This document shows, one piece after another, positions 46,893 through 57,140 of a stretch of DNA of 64,000 nt. The notes beneath the pieces are model-generated. The model worked only from the letters and a program-made list of their open reading frames with translations, was not told the origin of the DNA and did no database searches. Within the stretch, counting starts at the first letter, position 1. Every line of letters starts with the position of its first letter. Origin of the DNA: Microcoleus sp. FACHB-672 (GTDB taxonomy: Bacteria; Cyanobacteriota; Cyanobacteriia; Cyanobacteriales; Oscillatoriaceae). The stretch covers positions 97,051-161,050 of the forward strand of contig NZ_JACJOU010000009.1 in NCBI RefSeq assembly GCF_014695725.1, in the 5' to 3' direction. Made by a program: the position numbers and the translations under genes.

Positions 46893-49800
46893 TTAATCGT
46901 CTTGCTCGGGCGCATTTACAATGCCACGAGCGATGAGATATGAGAAGTAAGTGCGGAACAAGTTAATATCTACTGTTGGGCAAATGATGTCTGTGCCAGC
47001 AAGACCATTTAACGTATTCTGGCAATCGAACTGTAGCGCTCTTGATTTAACTGCCGGCGTTTCAGCATCTCCTTCAGAAAAAAGACCAACAAGGGGATAT
47101 AAAGCATTTTCCTGAGACTCTCCAGCTCGATTGCGTATTTCTGCACGCCAATACTCATAAGAAACCCGATCAAGTGGATAACCCAACGTGCGAATCCAAT
47201 CGACTAATTCATTGAGGATAAATGGCTGAGGGTTGGCTAAATGAAAGGTATTGCCGAGCAATTCTTTTTGTTGAGACAGATGAACAATCGCTCGGCTTAC
47301 ATAGTCAATTGGTGCGATATTCATCCTTCGCTCATGAACAGGCGCACATCCGAGTTGAATGCAGCCGGTGATCGCTCTGTAGAGAAAATCACTAGGATTA
47401 CAAACCCCTGTTTGACTGTGTCCAGAAATACGTCCGGGTCTGTATATAGAAACAGGAATTCCTCGCTCGCGGGCAATTTCTATTAACTTTTCAGCCACCC
47501 ATTTGCTCTGAGCATAACCACCTGTAAGGGATTTTCCCGGAGTCAAATCATCTTGCTCTCGAACAATTTGAACGCCTGACTCAATCACTGGTGAAAAAAC
47601 AGAGGTGGTAGAAATAAAATGGACAGGCTTGAGTTTAATTTCACTTGCCAAGCGCACAATTTCTTGAGTTCCTATAACATTAGCGTTTTTGAGCGCTGAA
47701 TAGGGATAAGTGAAGTTAACAAATGCACCATTGTGGTAAATAACATCGAGTTGATTTGCGAGTTTTCGAAATTGCTCATTTGAAAGACCTAAAAGGGGTT
47801 GAGACAAATTTCCGACAACTGGAATAATTCGATGACTCAGGCATTCATCCCAAAGCGAGTAACATTCAAGGCTGTTTTGTAAGCGCTGTTTGCCTGATTC
47901 AATATCAGAGGAGCGTACCAGGCAATAAATATCTGCCTGGGTTTGTTGCAGCAGTTCATTCAGTAAAAAAGCGCCGAGGAAGCCGGTTGCTCCTGTTAAG
48001 AAGATAGAGGTAGGCTTGGCAGAATAAACAAGCTGAGTGGCGGGACGAATTGTAGAATCTAAGACAGCTTCAGCATTGATATCAAAGGTTGAGGGATGAA
48101 GCGTAAAAGAATTGGCATTTTGCTTTTCAATGCTATTTGCTAAACCGGCAATCGTAGGAAAGTCAAACAAAGTGCGTAGAGGCAAATTCACATCAAAACT
48201 TTCTCGAACCTTTGCTAACAGTTGAGTAATGAGTAAGGAGTGTCCTCCCAAATCAAAGAAATTATCATGAACCCCCAATTTTTCAGGATTAAGTAGTTTT
48301 GCCCAAATGCCGGCTAATACCTCCTCAACGGGTGTGCGAGGTGCAACAAATGTATCGGCTAAATCGGTATTTAGGGTTTCTGGTGCCGGCAGCGCTTGAC
48401 GATCTATTTTGCCATTTGGCGTCAGTGGCAACACCTTGAGTACGACAAATGCTGATGGCAGCATATAATCCGGCAGTTTTTCTTTCAAGAAGGCACGCAA
48501 TTCACTGGATTTGGGATTTTGAATTTTAGACTTGAAATTGATGTAGGCGACAAGGCTTTTTTCCCCTAGCTTATCTTCTCGCACGACAACAACCGTTTCT
48601 CGTACTGCCGGATGTTTAGACAGCGCTGTTTCAATTTCGCCTAATTCAATGCGGAAACCGCGAATTTTTACCTGATGATCAATTCGTCCTAAAAACTCAA
48701 GATTTCCATCCGGTAAATAACGAGCTAAATCGCCAGTTTTATACAGTCGTGTTTCTGGATTAAATGGGTTGACAATAAATTTTTCTTCCGTGAGTTTGGG
48801 TTGGTTTAAATAGCCTCGTGCTAACCCAGCACCCCCAATATAAATTTCACCAGGCACCCCAACTGGCACCGGCTGCAAGTGTGAATCTAGTAAATAAATC
48901 TGTGTATTTGGCAGGGGAGAACCTAGGGGAACTGTTTCCGAAATGTGAGCGCATTTTCCTGAATCTACCTGATAAGTCAACACACCTACGGTTGCTTCTG
49001 TTGGCCCATAATGGTTTAAGATCGAACAGTTTGGGGCGTATTTTTTGATCGTCTTAATCAAGTTCCAACTTAACGCTTCACCACCTAGAATTAATCGCTG
49101 TAGGGGTAGGATATCTGCGGGAGAAGAAGCTGTTAGTAATGCTTGCAAATGAGAAGGCACAATTTTGAGGCAATCAATGGGATATTGCCGGCAATAATCT
49201 GCAAGTGCTTCAGGATGTGTGGCACGTTCTTGAGAAATGATATGCAGACAGCCACCGCTGCACAGGGAGGGAAAAACAACTGTGTGTCCTAAGTCCGCGG
49301 CGAATGTAGAAATCAGGGCAAAATTTGCACCGGCACTTAAGTCTAATTGCTCGGTAATTCCCTGCAAGTAATTAGATAGTTGCCGATGTTCAATCGCAAC
49401 GCCTTTGGGGATGCCAGTGGAACCAGAGGTGTAAATTACATAGGCGAGGTTCGATGGGTTTGAGATAGTTAATTTTAGGGGTTTAATTGAATCTTCTGCT
49501 TGCTTTTCTATAACTTCCCATTCCGTATCTAGGCAAAGAACCTGTGCTGCGTGTTTGCCTAAGTTATTCACTAAATTCTGCTGCGTTAACAAAACCGGCA
49601 CCTTGGCATCTTGCAACATCAAGGCTATGCGATCTGCCGGCATGGCTGGATCAAGCGGTAAATACGCACTGCCGGTTTTAAGAACGCCCAGCATTGCTAT
49701 CACCATTTCCAAGGAACGTTCTACATAAATTGCTATAATTGCTTCAGGTTCTACCCCTAACTTTTGTAGATAATTTACAAGTTTGTTCGCCCGATCATTC

Positions 49801-51251
49801 AGTTCACGGTAGGTTAACTGCTGATTTTCAAATACAAGCGCAGTGTTATCAGGTGTGCGCCTTACTTGCTCTTCAAAAAATTGATGAACACATTGATTTT
49901 GGGAATAATTTGTCTGGGTATTGTTAAATTCTACTAACAATTGATTTCGCGTGCGTTCGCTCAATATTCCTAACTGTCTTATCACACTTTCTGGGTTATT
50001 TGCGGCACTTTCTAGCAAAGTATGAAATTGTTCAGCTAAGCATCGAATCGCTATTTCGTCAATATAAGCCGGATCGTAGTGAAACTCTACTAAAAGAAAA
50101 TTGTCCTGACGTTGGCAAGAAAGTTTGACTTTGAAGCGATTAAAGCAGACGTACTTCTGAACAATTGAAAAGGATACATCAGTAGCAGAATAAGTTGCCG
50201 ACTGTTCCTCAAACTCGAAACTAAAAGGTAAAATAGCATTGCCAATGTCTTCTACTAAGAAATATTCCTGCCACTTGTAAGCATCCTGTTCGCACTGCTG
50301 GACTTCTTGCAAAATTTCATTGAAGTGGAAGTTATCTTGCAGATGAGTCTGAAGGGGTAAGAATTTGGCAAATAATCCAAGTGCCGGTTCTAATTCTTCA
50401 TATTTTCTGCCATCAAAGGCGCAGTTAACAATGATATTTTCTCGCCCAGTTAATCGCCAAAGTAAGATTTTCCAGCAAGCGAGTAAAAATAGAGAAGTTG
50501 AAACATTATACTTTCCTGTGACTTGTTCTATTTTATCAACGAGAGAAAGCTCTATTTTATCTTCAATCAAGCTGGGTTCAAAGCGTGCCGGCACCTCAAC
50601 TTGTTTATTTTCAAAAGGCAACTTTAAATTAGCCAAAGTCGAGAAATCTTGCTGATTCCAATATTCTTTGCCGACTGCTGCATCTTCATCTTCCAGTAAT
50701 TCATTCTGCCATTCTGAAAATTGAACATATTGCACCATTTCTTGGTCAGGCAGCTCCTCACCTTGAATACAAGATTGATAACTTTGGCTAATTTCTTGAA
50801 GTAAATTCTTGAGTGTCTTGTTGTCGGCGCAAAGCGAGGGTAAACTGGCAAGAATAATATATCTATCTTTCGATAGATGAATTAAAGTTAAACGCAATAA
50901 AAGCGGCTTATCAAAATTAAAACTAACGTGAGTTTCTTCTTGAAAGAGGCTTTGAAGTTTCGTTGGTATATCCTGAGAATCGGTTTTAGTAAAATCGATA
51001 AATTCCCAGGAAGGTATAGTGAAACTTTCTATCACTTGAATCGGAACTTTTAGCCCTGGCCGGCGATGAAAGGTTGTCCGCAGAATTTCATGCCGATTGA
51101 TTACTGCTTGTAAAGCTTCTTTTAACGCTTCTTGGTTAAGATTGCCTTCTATAAGAATAGAAAATTGGGCACGATAAGTGGGGCTTTCTTGTAGCAATGA
51201 CCATAAATATTTTTGTTGATGAGAAAGCCGAAATCCAGTAATTGTTTGCAT
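46893..51251 (-). CDS. NRPS: interface-A(Asp)-T-thioester reductase, terminal module
   Basis: This 1452-residue NRPS starts with a condensation-like domain (1-430) whose HHxxxDG motif is replaced by PSLCADN (about 138-144). The A domain (about 455-960) has TSGSTGIPKG, NHYGPTEATVG and specificity residues D-L-T-K-I-G-H-V-G-K, the aspartate code. A T domain follows with LGGHSLL (about 1000), and a terminal NADPH reductase domain with GATGFLGAFLL (about 1085) and catalytic Tyr/Lys in YAQSK. Such a motif-less C-like domain before an Asp A domain matches the 'interface' domains of beta-hydroxyaspartate siderophore synthetases. The reductase releases the product as aldehyde or alcohol. The preceding gene ends with the matching TauD domain. 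Confidence 0.93.
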   Translation of the reverse strand: MQTITGFRLSHQQKYLWSLLQESPTYRAQFSILIEGNLNQEALKEALQAVINRHEILRTTFHRRPGLKVPIQVIESFTIPSWEFIDFTKTDSQDIPTKLQSLFQEETHVSFNFDKPLLLRLTLIHLSKDRYIILASLPSLCADNKTLKNLLQEISQSYQSCIQGEELPDQEMVQYVQFSEWQNELLEDEDAAVGKEYWNQQDFSTLANLKLPFENKQVEVPARFEPSLIEDKIELSLVDKIEQVTGKYNVSTSLFLLACWKILLWRLTGRENIIVNCAFDGRKYEELEPALGLFAKFLPLQTHLQDNFHFNEILQEVQQCEQDAYKWQEYFLVEDIGNAILPFSFEFEEQSATYSATDVSFSIVQKYVCFNRFKVKLSCQRQDNFLLVEFHYDPAYIDEIAIRCLAEQFHTLLESAANNPESVIRQLGILSERTRNQLLVEFNNTQTNYSQNQCVHQFFEEQVRRTPDNTALVFENQQLTYRELNDRANKLVNYLQKLGVEPEAIIAIYVERSLEMVIAMLGVLKTGSAYLPLDPAMPADRIALMLQDAKVPVLLTQQNLVNNLGKHAAQVLCLDTEWEVIEKQAEDSIKPLKLTISNPSNLAYVIYTSGSTGIPKGVAIEHRQLSNYLQGITEQLDLSAGANFALISTFAADLGHTVVFPSLCSGGCLHIISQERATHPEALADYCRQYPIDCLKIVPSHLQALLTASSPADILPLQRLILGGEALSWNLIKTIKKYAPNCSILNHYGPTEATVGVLTYQVDSGKCAHISETVPLGSPLPNTQIYLLDSHLQPVPVGVPGEIYIGGAGLARGYLNQPKLTEEKFIVNPFNPETRLYKTGDLARYLPDGNLEFLGRIDHQVKIRGFRIELGEIETALSKHPAVRETVVVVREDKLGEKSLVAYINFKSKIQNPKSSELRAFLKEKLPDYMLPSAFVVLKVLPLTPNGKIDRQALPAPETLNTDLADTFVAPRTPVEEVLAGIWAKLLNPEKLGVHDNFFDLGGHSLLITQLLAKVRESFDVNLPLRTLFDFPTIAGLANSIEKQNANSFTLHPSTFDINAEAVLDSTIRPATQLVYSAKPTSIFLTGATGFLGAFLLNELLQQTQADIYCLVRSSDIESGKQRLQNSLECYSLWDECLSHRIIPVVGNLSQPLLGLSNEQFRKLANQLDVIYHNGAFVNFTYPYSALKNANVIGTQEIVRLASEIKLKPVHFISTTSVFSPVIESGVQIVREQDDLTPGKSLTGGYAQSKWVAEKLIEIARERGIPVSIYRPGRISGHSQTGVCNPSDFLYRAITGCIQLGCAPVHERRMNIAPIDYVSRAIVHLSQQKELLGNTFHLANPQPFILNELVDWIRTLGYPLDRVSYEYWRAEIRNRAGESQENALYPLVGLFSEGDAETPAVKSRALQFDCQNTLNGLAGTDIICPTVDINLFRTYFSYLIARGIVNAPEQDD

Positions 51252-51368
51252 TTTTTTGAACGTTAAACTGCTTTAAATTAATTTGATAATTTGAGGATGG
51301 CAAAAAAACTATAACTAGAAAAACGTTTGCAGCTTTTCTCACAGATTCAGCTTTAGAAGTGCATCTTT

Positions 51369-54300
51369 TTAATAATTGTCTTCAGAAAACATTTCTCCCA
51401 TTGCAACTACAATTTTTCGGGAACCGGTAAAAGGATTGCGGCTGTGGGCGGCCAACATATTATCTAACATTAATATGTCTCCAGCCTGCCAAGGGAACGT
51501 AACAGCGGCCTCTTGATACACGGCTTGAATTTCTTCAATGACAGAATCTTCTATGGGCGTTCCATCTCCGTAGTAGACATTGCGGGGTAAATTTTCTTCT
51601 CCGAATACAGAGAGTAAGGAGGCGCGAACTGCTGGATCTAAGCAGGAAACATGATGCAATGGGAGTTGATTGAAAAAAACCATTTCTCCAGTTTTTGGAT
51701 GTTTCGTTACTGCCGGCCTAATTTTTTTAGTTCTCAAACCATTGTTTTCTTTCCACTCAAACTCTATGGCAGCTTGCCGGCAATAATCTTCTACGACGGC
51801 TTTATCTGTCGTTCTAAAAAATTCCTGCCAACTTACATCAAGTCCATCGGTGTAGTTGCGGACATAGACAAGCTGCTTTTGCGTGAATTTTTCGATGAGT
51901 TTGGGGTCAAGAAGTTGATAAACTCTGCGACAGTCAACAATCGGGGTTTCGCCGCCTTGTTGTGCCGGCTGCACACAGAAAAACCAAATTTTTAACGGCC
52001 AGCGATGCAAGTGTGAACTTTCGTTATGAAATAAAATCGCTTTATCCGCCGGATAAGGCGTTGACCCGTAAACTTTTCCGCTAATTCCTTCGCGAGGTAA
52101 ATCCCCATACTCGCCAAATAATTGAGGACAAAGAGAAAGAGCAAACTGCTCAAATACAGACACTAAAGGTTCGTTAAACCCTCGAAATAAAATTGCGCCA
52201 TGCTGTAGCAATTTGGTTTCGATGAATTCCCGGTTATTCTTTGCCCAGTCAATGATATCAACCTCAGCGACAGCCGGCTTGATGACTAAAGGAAAAGTTT
52301 CTCCAGGCTTTAGAAACTCGGTTTGAATTAATTCTCCTTGGGGCAAACTCAACGCTTTCGGCTTGATAGTTTTGAATTTGCTAAAATTACCTTTTTCTCG
52401 TTTGACTTCCTGCATGGCTTGTTTCTGTTTTTCAGCTTCTGTAATAATTTCTAAATTATTTAAACGAGTATCAGTTTGCGTAACAATGCTGGTGAGTAAG
52501 GTAACAAAGCGAGCAGAAATTTGCGCGATGGTTGTTTCGTCAAAAAGATCTGAATTATACTTAAACGTTCCGATGATTTCAGACTTTGTTTCCGCCATAA
52601 ATAAAGCCAGATCGAATTTGGCTGTGCCGCTATCAATTTCAAGGGGGGTTAAAGTTAAACCCGGAAGTTCTAAAGCCGGCACCGGCATATTTTGCAGGAC
52701 AAATAACACTTGAAAGAGTGGGTTATGGCTAGAACTGCGATCAGGACGCAATGCTTCCACCAGTTTCTCAAAAGGCAAATCTTGATGGGCATAAGCATTT
52801 AATGTTACCTCTCGAACTCGCTTCAACAACTCCCGAAAAGTCGGGTTGCCGCTGAGATCAGTGCGTAAGACGAGGAGATTCACAAAGAACCCAATCAGAG
52901 ATTCGGTTTCTACTTGAGTGCGATTTGCGATATCGGTGCCAACAACCAGATCATCCTGATTTGTGTAGCGATATAAAAGCGTTTGAAAAGCAGCCAACAA
53001 TGTCATAAAAAGTGTGACATTTTCTTGCCGGCTTACTTGATTAATTGCCTTAGACAAATTTGCAGATAACTGGAAGGAGTAACTGGCACCGCGAAATGTC
53101 GAAACATCAGTTCGCGTTCGCACAGTCGGGAATTTCAACACCGGCAAGCTTGTTCCTAACTGCTGCTTCCAGTAGTTCAGCTTGGCTTCTAAAACGTCTC
53201 TTTGCAACCACTTGCGCTGCCACATCGCATAGTCTGCATATTGAATCGGTAAAGCTGGCAGTGGGGAAGGGTTGCCGGCACAAAATGCTTTGTAAAGTGT
53301 CGCAAATTCCTGAACGAACACTCCCATCGACCAACCATCAGAAACGATGTGGTGCATTGTCAGCACGACAACCCACTCTGTTGTCTCTAATTTTAGCAAC
53401 TTAACTCGCAGCAAAGGTAAGCGTGTCAAATCGAAAGGTTGTTGCGCTTCTTCAAGGATAAAGCTTTGCAGTTTTGAGGTTGAATTCTGGCGTTCTGCTA
53501 AATCCAAAATCGACAATGTAAAATCAAAATTTGGATGGATGATTTGAACGGGTTGCCCATTTGCTGTCGCAAAACTCGTCCGCAGAACTTCATGACGATT
53601 GATAATTTCATGAAAACTTTTTTCCAGCGCTGGCGCATTGAGGTCACCTTTGAGATGTACCGCCGCAGAAATATTATAGGCAGGAGTCCCCGGATCTAAT
53701 TGATCGAGAAACCAAAGCCGCTGTTGGGCAAAAGAAAGGGGCAATTCTTTAGGCCGTGGAACTGGAAGTAAGGGCGGTGCTTGAAGAGTTGTTTCGGTAA
53801 GATTTTCTGTGGTGATAATGATACGCTCACTTAACCCCGCCACCGTAGGCGACTCAAACAGATAGCGCAGGGGAAGTTCAATTTGCAATGCTTCGCGCAG
53901 TCGAGAAATTACCTGAGTGGCTAATAATGAATGTCCGCCCAATTCAAAAAAGTTATCGTGGATGCCGACTCGGTCAACATGAAGAACTTCACTCCAGATG
54001 CCGGCAATTACCTCTTCAATCGGGTTTCGGGGACTGATAAAAGTGCTGGCTAAGTCACCCATAGCCGTGTCTGGTGCCGGCAGCGCTCGGCGGTCAACTT
54101 TCCCGTTAGGCGTTAAAGGTAGGGCTTCCAGCAGCACAAAAGCAGCCGGCACCATGTAATCCGGTAACTTTTCTTTCAAGAAATTACGCAAATCGCTTGA
54201 TTTTAAATTTGAACTTTGGGATTGTTCATTAACTAATTGCTCCTTAAGGACAAGATAAGCGACTAAAAACTTCTCGCCCGGACGAGCTTCTCTAGCTGTA

Positions 54301-57140
54301 ACCACAACTTCCCGTACAGAAGAATGCCGACTGAGGGCAGATTCAATTTCTCCTAACTCGATCCGGAATCCCCGAATTTTTACTTGATGATCAATTCGGC
54401 CTAAATATTCAATTTCTCCAGTGGGAAGATAACGGGCTAAATCGCCAGTTTTGTAGAGCCGGTCTGAAGTCTGGGTAAGATAAAATTCTCCCTCTCCTTC
54501 CATCTCCCCCTCTGTCTCTTTAAAGAAAGGGTTAGGAATAAAGCGCTCAGCCGTTAAATCGGGCCGGTTTAAATACCCTCTAGATAAGCCGGCACCGCCG
54601 ATATACAGTTCACCAACCGCACCGATCGGCACTGGTTGCAGGGAAGAGTCTAATATGTAAATTTGTGTATTCGCTATCGGACGACCAATGGAAACTAGCT
54701 GCTCATTCGACTCAACTTGAGAGATAGTAGACCAAATCGTGGTTTCTGTAGGGCCATAAAGATTCCATACGTTCGCACCTCTTTCTAGCAACTGATTGGC
54801 GAGCTTTTGCAGTAAAGCTTCACCGCCGCAGAGTATTTTTAAATTCTTACTTTCTTGCCATCCTGCTGCTAAAAGCATTTGCCAAGTTGCCGGAGTTGCT
54901 TGCATGAATGTAGCGCCCGAACTGTTCAATATTTTTAAGAGTTCTGTACCATTAGAGGCGACTTCACGGCTGACCAAAACAACGCAAGCGCCTGTAATAA
55001 GCGGCAGGAAAAGCTCCAAGATCGCAATATCAAATGAGAGAGAAGTTTCGGCAAGAAAAACTTCTTTCTCTGTGACTTCTAGCCGGTTCTGCATTGACCT
55101 TAAGAAGTTAATCACAGAAGCGTGTGCGATTTGCACACCTTTAGGGCGTCCTGTAGAGCCAGAAGTATAAATTACATAGGCTAGATTGGAAGGATTAGAG
55201 CTAGGAAACTTGAGATTTTTAAGGGAATTATTGTCGAAATTATGTAATTCATATTGGTCCAGACACACCACCTGAGCTTGATGTTCTGGCAGGCTTTCTC
55301 TCAGGTGTTTTTGAGTTAATAGCACCGGCACCTGTGCGTCCTCTAACATGAGTGCAAGGCGTTCAGATGGATAGGTTGGATCAAGCGGGACGTAAGCGCC
55401 GCCGGCTTTAAGAATTGCCAGAAGTCCCACAAGCATTTCTAGGGAACGCTCAACACAAATTCCGACTAGGACTTCGGGTTTAACACCGAGAGTTTGTAAA
55501 TAGTAGGCAAGTTGATTCGCTCTTTGATTGAGTTCTTGATAAGTTAGTTGTTGATATTCAAAGACTACGACAACCGCATCTGGAGTTTTTTCTACTTGTG
55601 CTTCAAAGAGTTCATGTATGCACAATCCAGAGTAATCTTCTGTCCATAGCTCCTGTGCCGTAGAATTACCCCATTCAACTAACAGTTGATTGCGCTCACG
55701 CTCAGTTAGTAATGGTAACTTGGAAATTTGCTGTTCTGGATTTGCAACAATTCCTTCTAATAGATTCTGAAAATGCCCAGTTACTCGCTTAATTGTGGCC
55801 GCATCAAATAAATCGGTATTATACTCCCATACTCCATCTAATCCCTCTTTTGTGTTGAGCATTGACAGGGTTAAATCAAACTTAGCGGTGCTGGTTTCTA
55901 CTTCCAAGGGATGCAAGGTTAATCCTGGCAGTTCCAGGGATGGCATTGGGGAATTTTGAAGGATAAACATTACCTGAAATAGGGGCGCATGGCTCATGTT
56001 GCGTGTCGGCTGCAATTCCTCTACCAGCTTCTCAAATGGCAAGTCTTGATGAGCATAAGCGCCTAATGCAACTTCTCGAACTCGGCTTAGCAACTCCCGA
56101 AAAGTTGGATTGCCGACTAAACCAGTTCGTAACACTAAAGTATTAACAAAAAAGCCTATTAATTTTTCAACTTCAGCTCGATTGCGGTTAGCAATTGGAG
56201 AACCAATTAAAATATCTGTTTGGCCGGTGTAGCGGTAAAGTAATGTTTTAAACGCTGCCAGCAAGGTCATAAATAAGGTTGTTCCTTCACGCCGGCTTAA
56301 TTCAGCAAGCGCCTCAGTCAGCTTTTTAGGAACAACGAAACTTTCCTGTGCGCCTTGGAAGGTTTGCACTGCTGAGCGCGGTCGAGCTGCCGGCAACTCT
56401 AATACAGGAAGAGTGCCTTCTAGCTGCTTTTTCCAATAGGCAATTTGCTTTTCTAACACCTCTCCTTGGAGCCACTTTCGCTGCCAAGTTGCGAAATCTG
56501 GGTACTGAATGGACAGTTCAGGAAGAGGGGAGGGCTTGCCACTAGAAAAAGCTTGATAAAGCGCCGCAATTTCTTCAATAAAGATACCCATCGACCACCC
56601 ATCAGCGATGATGTGGTGCATCGTTAAGATCACCACATATTCTGAATCATTTAAATGCAGCAAGCTAACTCGTAATAACGGCTCTTTTGCCAATTCAAAT
56701 GGTCGCTTTACTTCCTCGATTATCAAGCTTTGAATTTGGAAATCTTGATTCGGGCTGGTTGTTAAATCTAAAACCGACAATTTAAAATTACCAGGTGGAT
56801 GAATGATTTGAACGGGTTGCTCATCTACCGTTGCAAAAGTTACCCGCAAAACTTCATGACGCTTGATCACCTCGTTAAAACTTTGCTCTAAAGCACCCAC
56901 ATTGAGCTTTCCCGCCAGACGGATAGCCGCAGGGATGTTATAAGTCGGGTTGCCTGGATCTAATTGATCGAGGAACCATAACCGCTGCTGAGAAAATGAG
57001 AGGGGAAAAACATTAGAGGTTCGAGCTTGGGGTTTGATTGATATAGGGGAAACGTTTTCTTTTTTGTGGTTAAGCCGGCGCAACAGCAGCTCACGTTTTT
57101 CTGGAGAAAGTTCCGCCATGCGTGCGAGAAGATCGCTCAT
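51369..57140 (-). CDS. NRPS: C-A(Gly)-T-C-TauD hydroxylase fusion
   Basis: This 1923-residue protein has C1 with intact HHIIADG (about 175-182), an A domain with TSGSTGRPKG and specificity residues D-I-L-Q-L-G-L-I-W-K (glycine code), and a T domain with LGGHSLL (about 1070). C2 with intact HHIVSDG follows (about 1265), then a TauD/SyrP-type Fe(II)/2-oxoglutarate hydroxylase (about 1600-1920) with Fe ligands His-x-Glu in LFHNESSHLHRW and the distal His in AAHSRNPFTGSRK. C2 and TauD have no A domain after them, so both act on the Asp module of the next protein. The ATG overlaps the upstream stop by four bases (ATGA). The A domain holds a short Glu/Gly-rich insert at 54484-54522. Confidence 0.93.
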   Translation of the reverse strand: MSDLLARMAELSPEKRELLLRRLNHKKENVSPISIKPQARTSNVFPLSFSQQRLWFLDQLDPGNPTYNIPAAIRLAGKLNVGALEQSFNEVIKRHEVLRVTFATVDEQPVQIIHPPGNFKLSVLDLTTSPNQDFQIQSLIIEEVKRPFELAKEPLLRVSLLHLNDSEYVVILTMHHIIADGWSMGIFIEEIAALYQAFSSGKPSPLPELSIQYPDFATWQRKWLQGEVLEKQIAYWKKQLEGTLPVLELPAARPRSAVQTFQGAQESFVVPKKLTEALAELSRREGTTLFMTLLAAFKTLLYRYTGQTDILIGSPIANRNRAEVEKLIGFFVNTLVLRTGLVGNPTFRELLSRVREVALGAYAHQDLPFEKLVEELQPTRNMSHAPLFQVMFILQNSPMPSLELPGLTLHPLEVETSTAKFDLTLSMLNTKEGLDGVWEYNTDLFDAATIKRVTGHFQNLLEGIVANPEQQISKLPLLTERERNQLLVEWGNSTAQELWTEDYSGLCIHELFEAQVEKTPDAVVVVFEYQQLTYQELNQRANQLAYYLQTLGVKPEVLVGICVERSLEMLVGLLAILKAGGAYVPLDPTYPSERLALMLEDAQVPVLLTQKHLRESLPEHQAQVVCLDQYELHNFDNNSLKNLKFPSSNPSNLAYVIYTSGSTGRPKGVQIAHASVINFLRSMQNRLEVTEKEVFLAETSLSFDIAILELFLPLITGACVVLVSREVASNGTELLKILNSSGATFMQATPATWQMLLAAGWQESKNLKILCGGEALLQKLANQLLERGANVWNLYGPTETTIWSTISQVESNEQLVSIGRPIANTQIYILDSSLQPVPIGAVGELYIGGAGLSRGYLNRPDLTAERFIPNPFFKETEGEMEGEGEFYLTQTSDRLYKTGDLARYLPTGEIEYLGRIDHQVKIRGFRIELGEIESALSRHSSVREVVVTAREARPGEKFLVAYLVLKEQLVNEQSQSSNLKSSDLRNFLKEKLPDYMVPAAFVLLEALPLTPNGKVDRRALPAPDTAMGDLASTFISPRNPIEEVIAGIWSEVLHVDRVGIHDNFFELGGHSLLATQVISRLREALQIELPLRYLFESPTVAGLSERIIITTENLTETTLQAPPLLPVPRPKELPLSFAQQRLWFLDQLDPGTPAYNISAAVHLKGDLNAPALEKSFHEIINRHEVLRTSFATANGQPVQIIHPNFDFTLSILDLAERQNSTSKLQSFILEEAQQPFDLTRLPLLRVKLLKLETTEWVVVLTMHHIVSDGWSMGVFVQEFATLYKAFCAGNPSPLPALPIQYADYAMWQRKWLQRDVLEAKLNYWKQQLGTSLPVLKFPTVRTRTDVSTFRGASYSFQLSANLSKAINQVSRQENVTLFMTLLAAFQTLLYRYTNQDDLVVGTDIANRTQVETESLIGFFVNLLVLRTDLSGNPTFRELLKRVREVTLNAYAHQDLPFEKLVEALRPDRSSSHNPLFQVLFVLQNMPVPALELPGLTLTPLEIDSGTAKFDLALFMAETKSEIIGTFKYNSDLFDETTIAQISARFVTLLTSIVTQTDTRLNNLEIITEAEKQKQAMQEVKREKGNFSKFKTIKPKALSLPQGELIQTEFLKPGETFPLVIKPAVAEVDIIDWAKNNREFIETKLLQHGAILFRGFNEPLVSVFEQFALSLCPQLFGEYGDLPREGISGKVYGSTPYPADKAILFHNESSHLHRWPLKIWFFCVQPAQQGGETPIVDCRRVYQLLDPKLIEKFTQKQLVYVRNYTDGLDVSWQEFFRTTDKAVVEDYCRQAAIEFEWKENNGLRTKKIRPAVTKHPKTGEMVFFNQLPLHHVSCLDPAVRASLLSVFGEENLPRNVYYGDGTPIEDSVIEEIQAVYQEAAVTFPWQAGDILMLDNMLAAHSRNPFTGSRKIVVAMGEMFSEDNY
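53896..54179. repeat. 284-bp segment near-identical to 63055-63338
   Basis: This segment covers the end of the A domain and the start of the T domain of the Gly module. It aligns without gaps to 63055-63338, with about nine mismatches by eye (about 97% identity), far closer than the flanking module sequence. It encodes, among others, TAMGDLASTFISPRNPIEEV in both copies. Confidence 0.85.
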
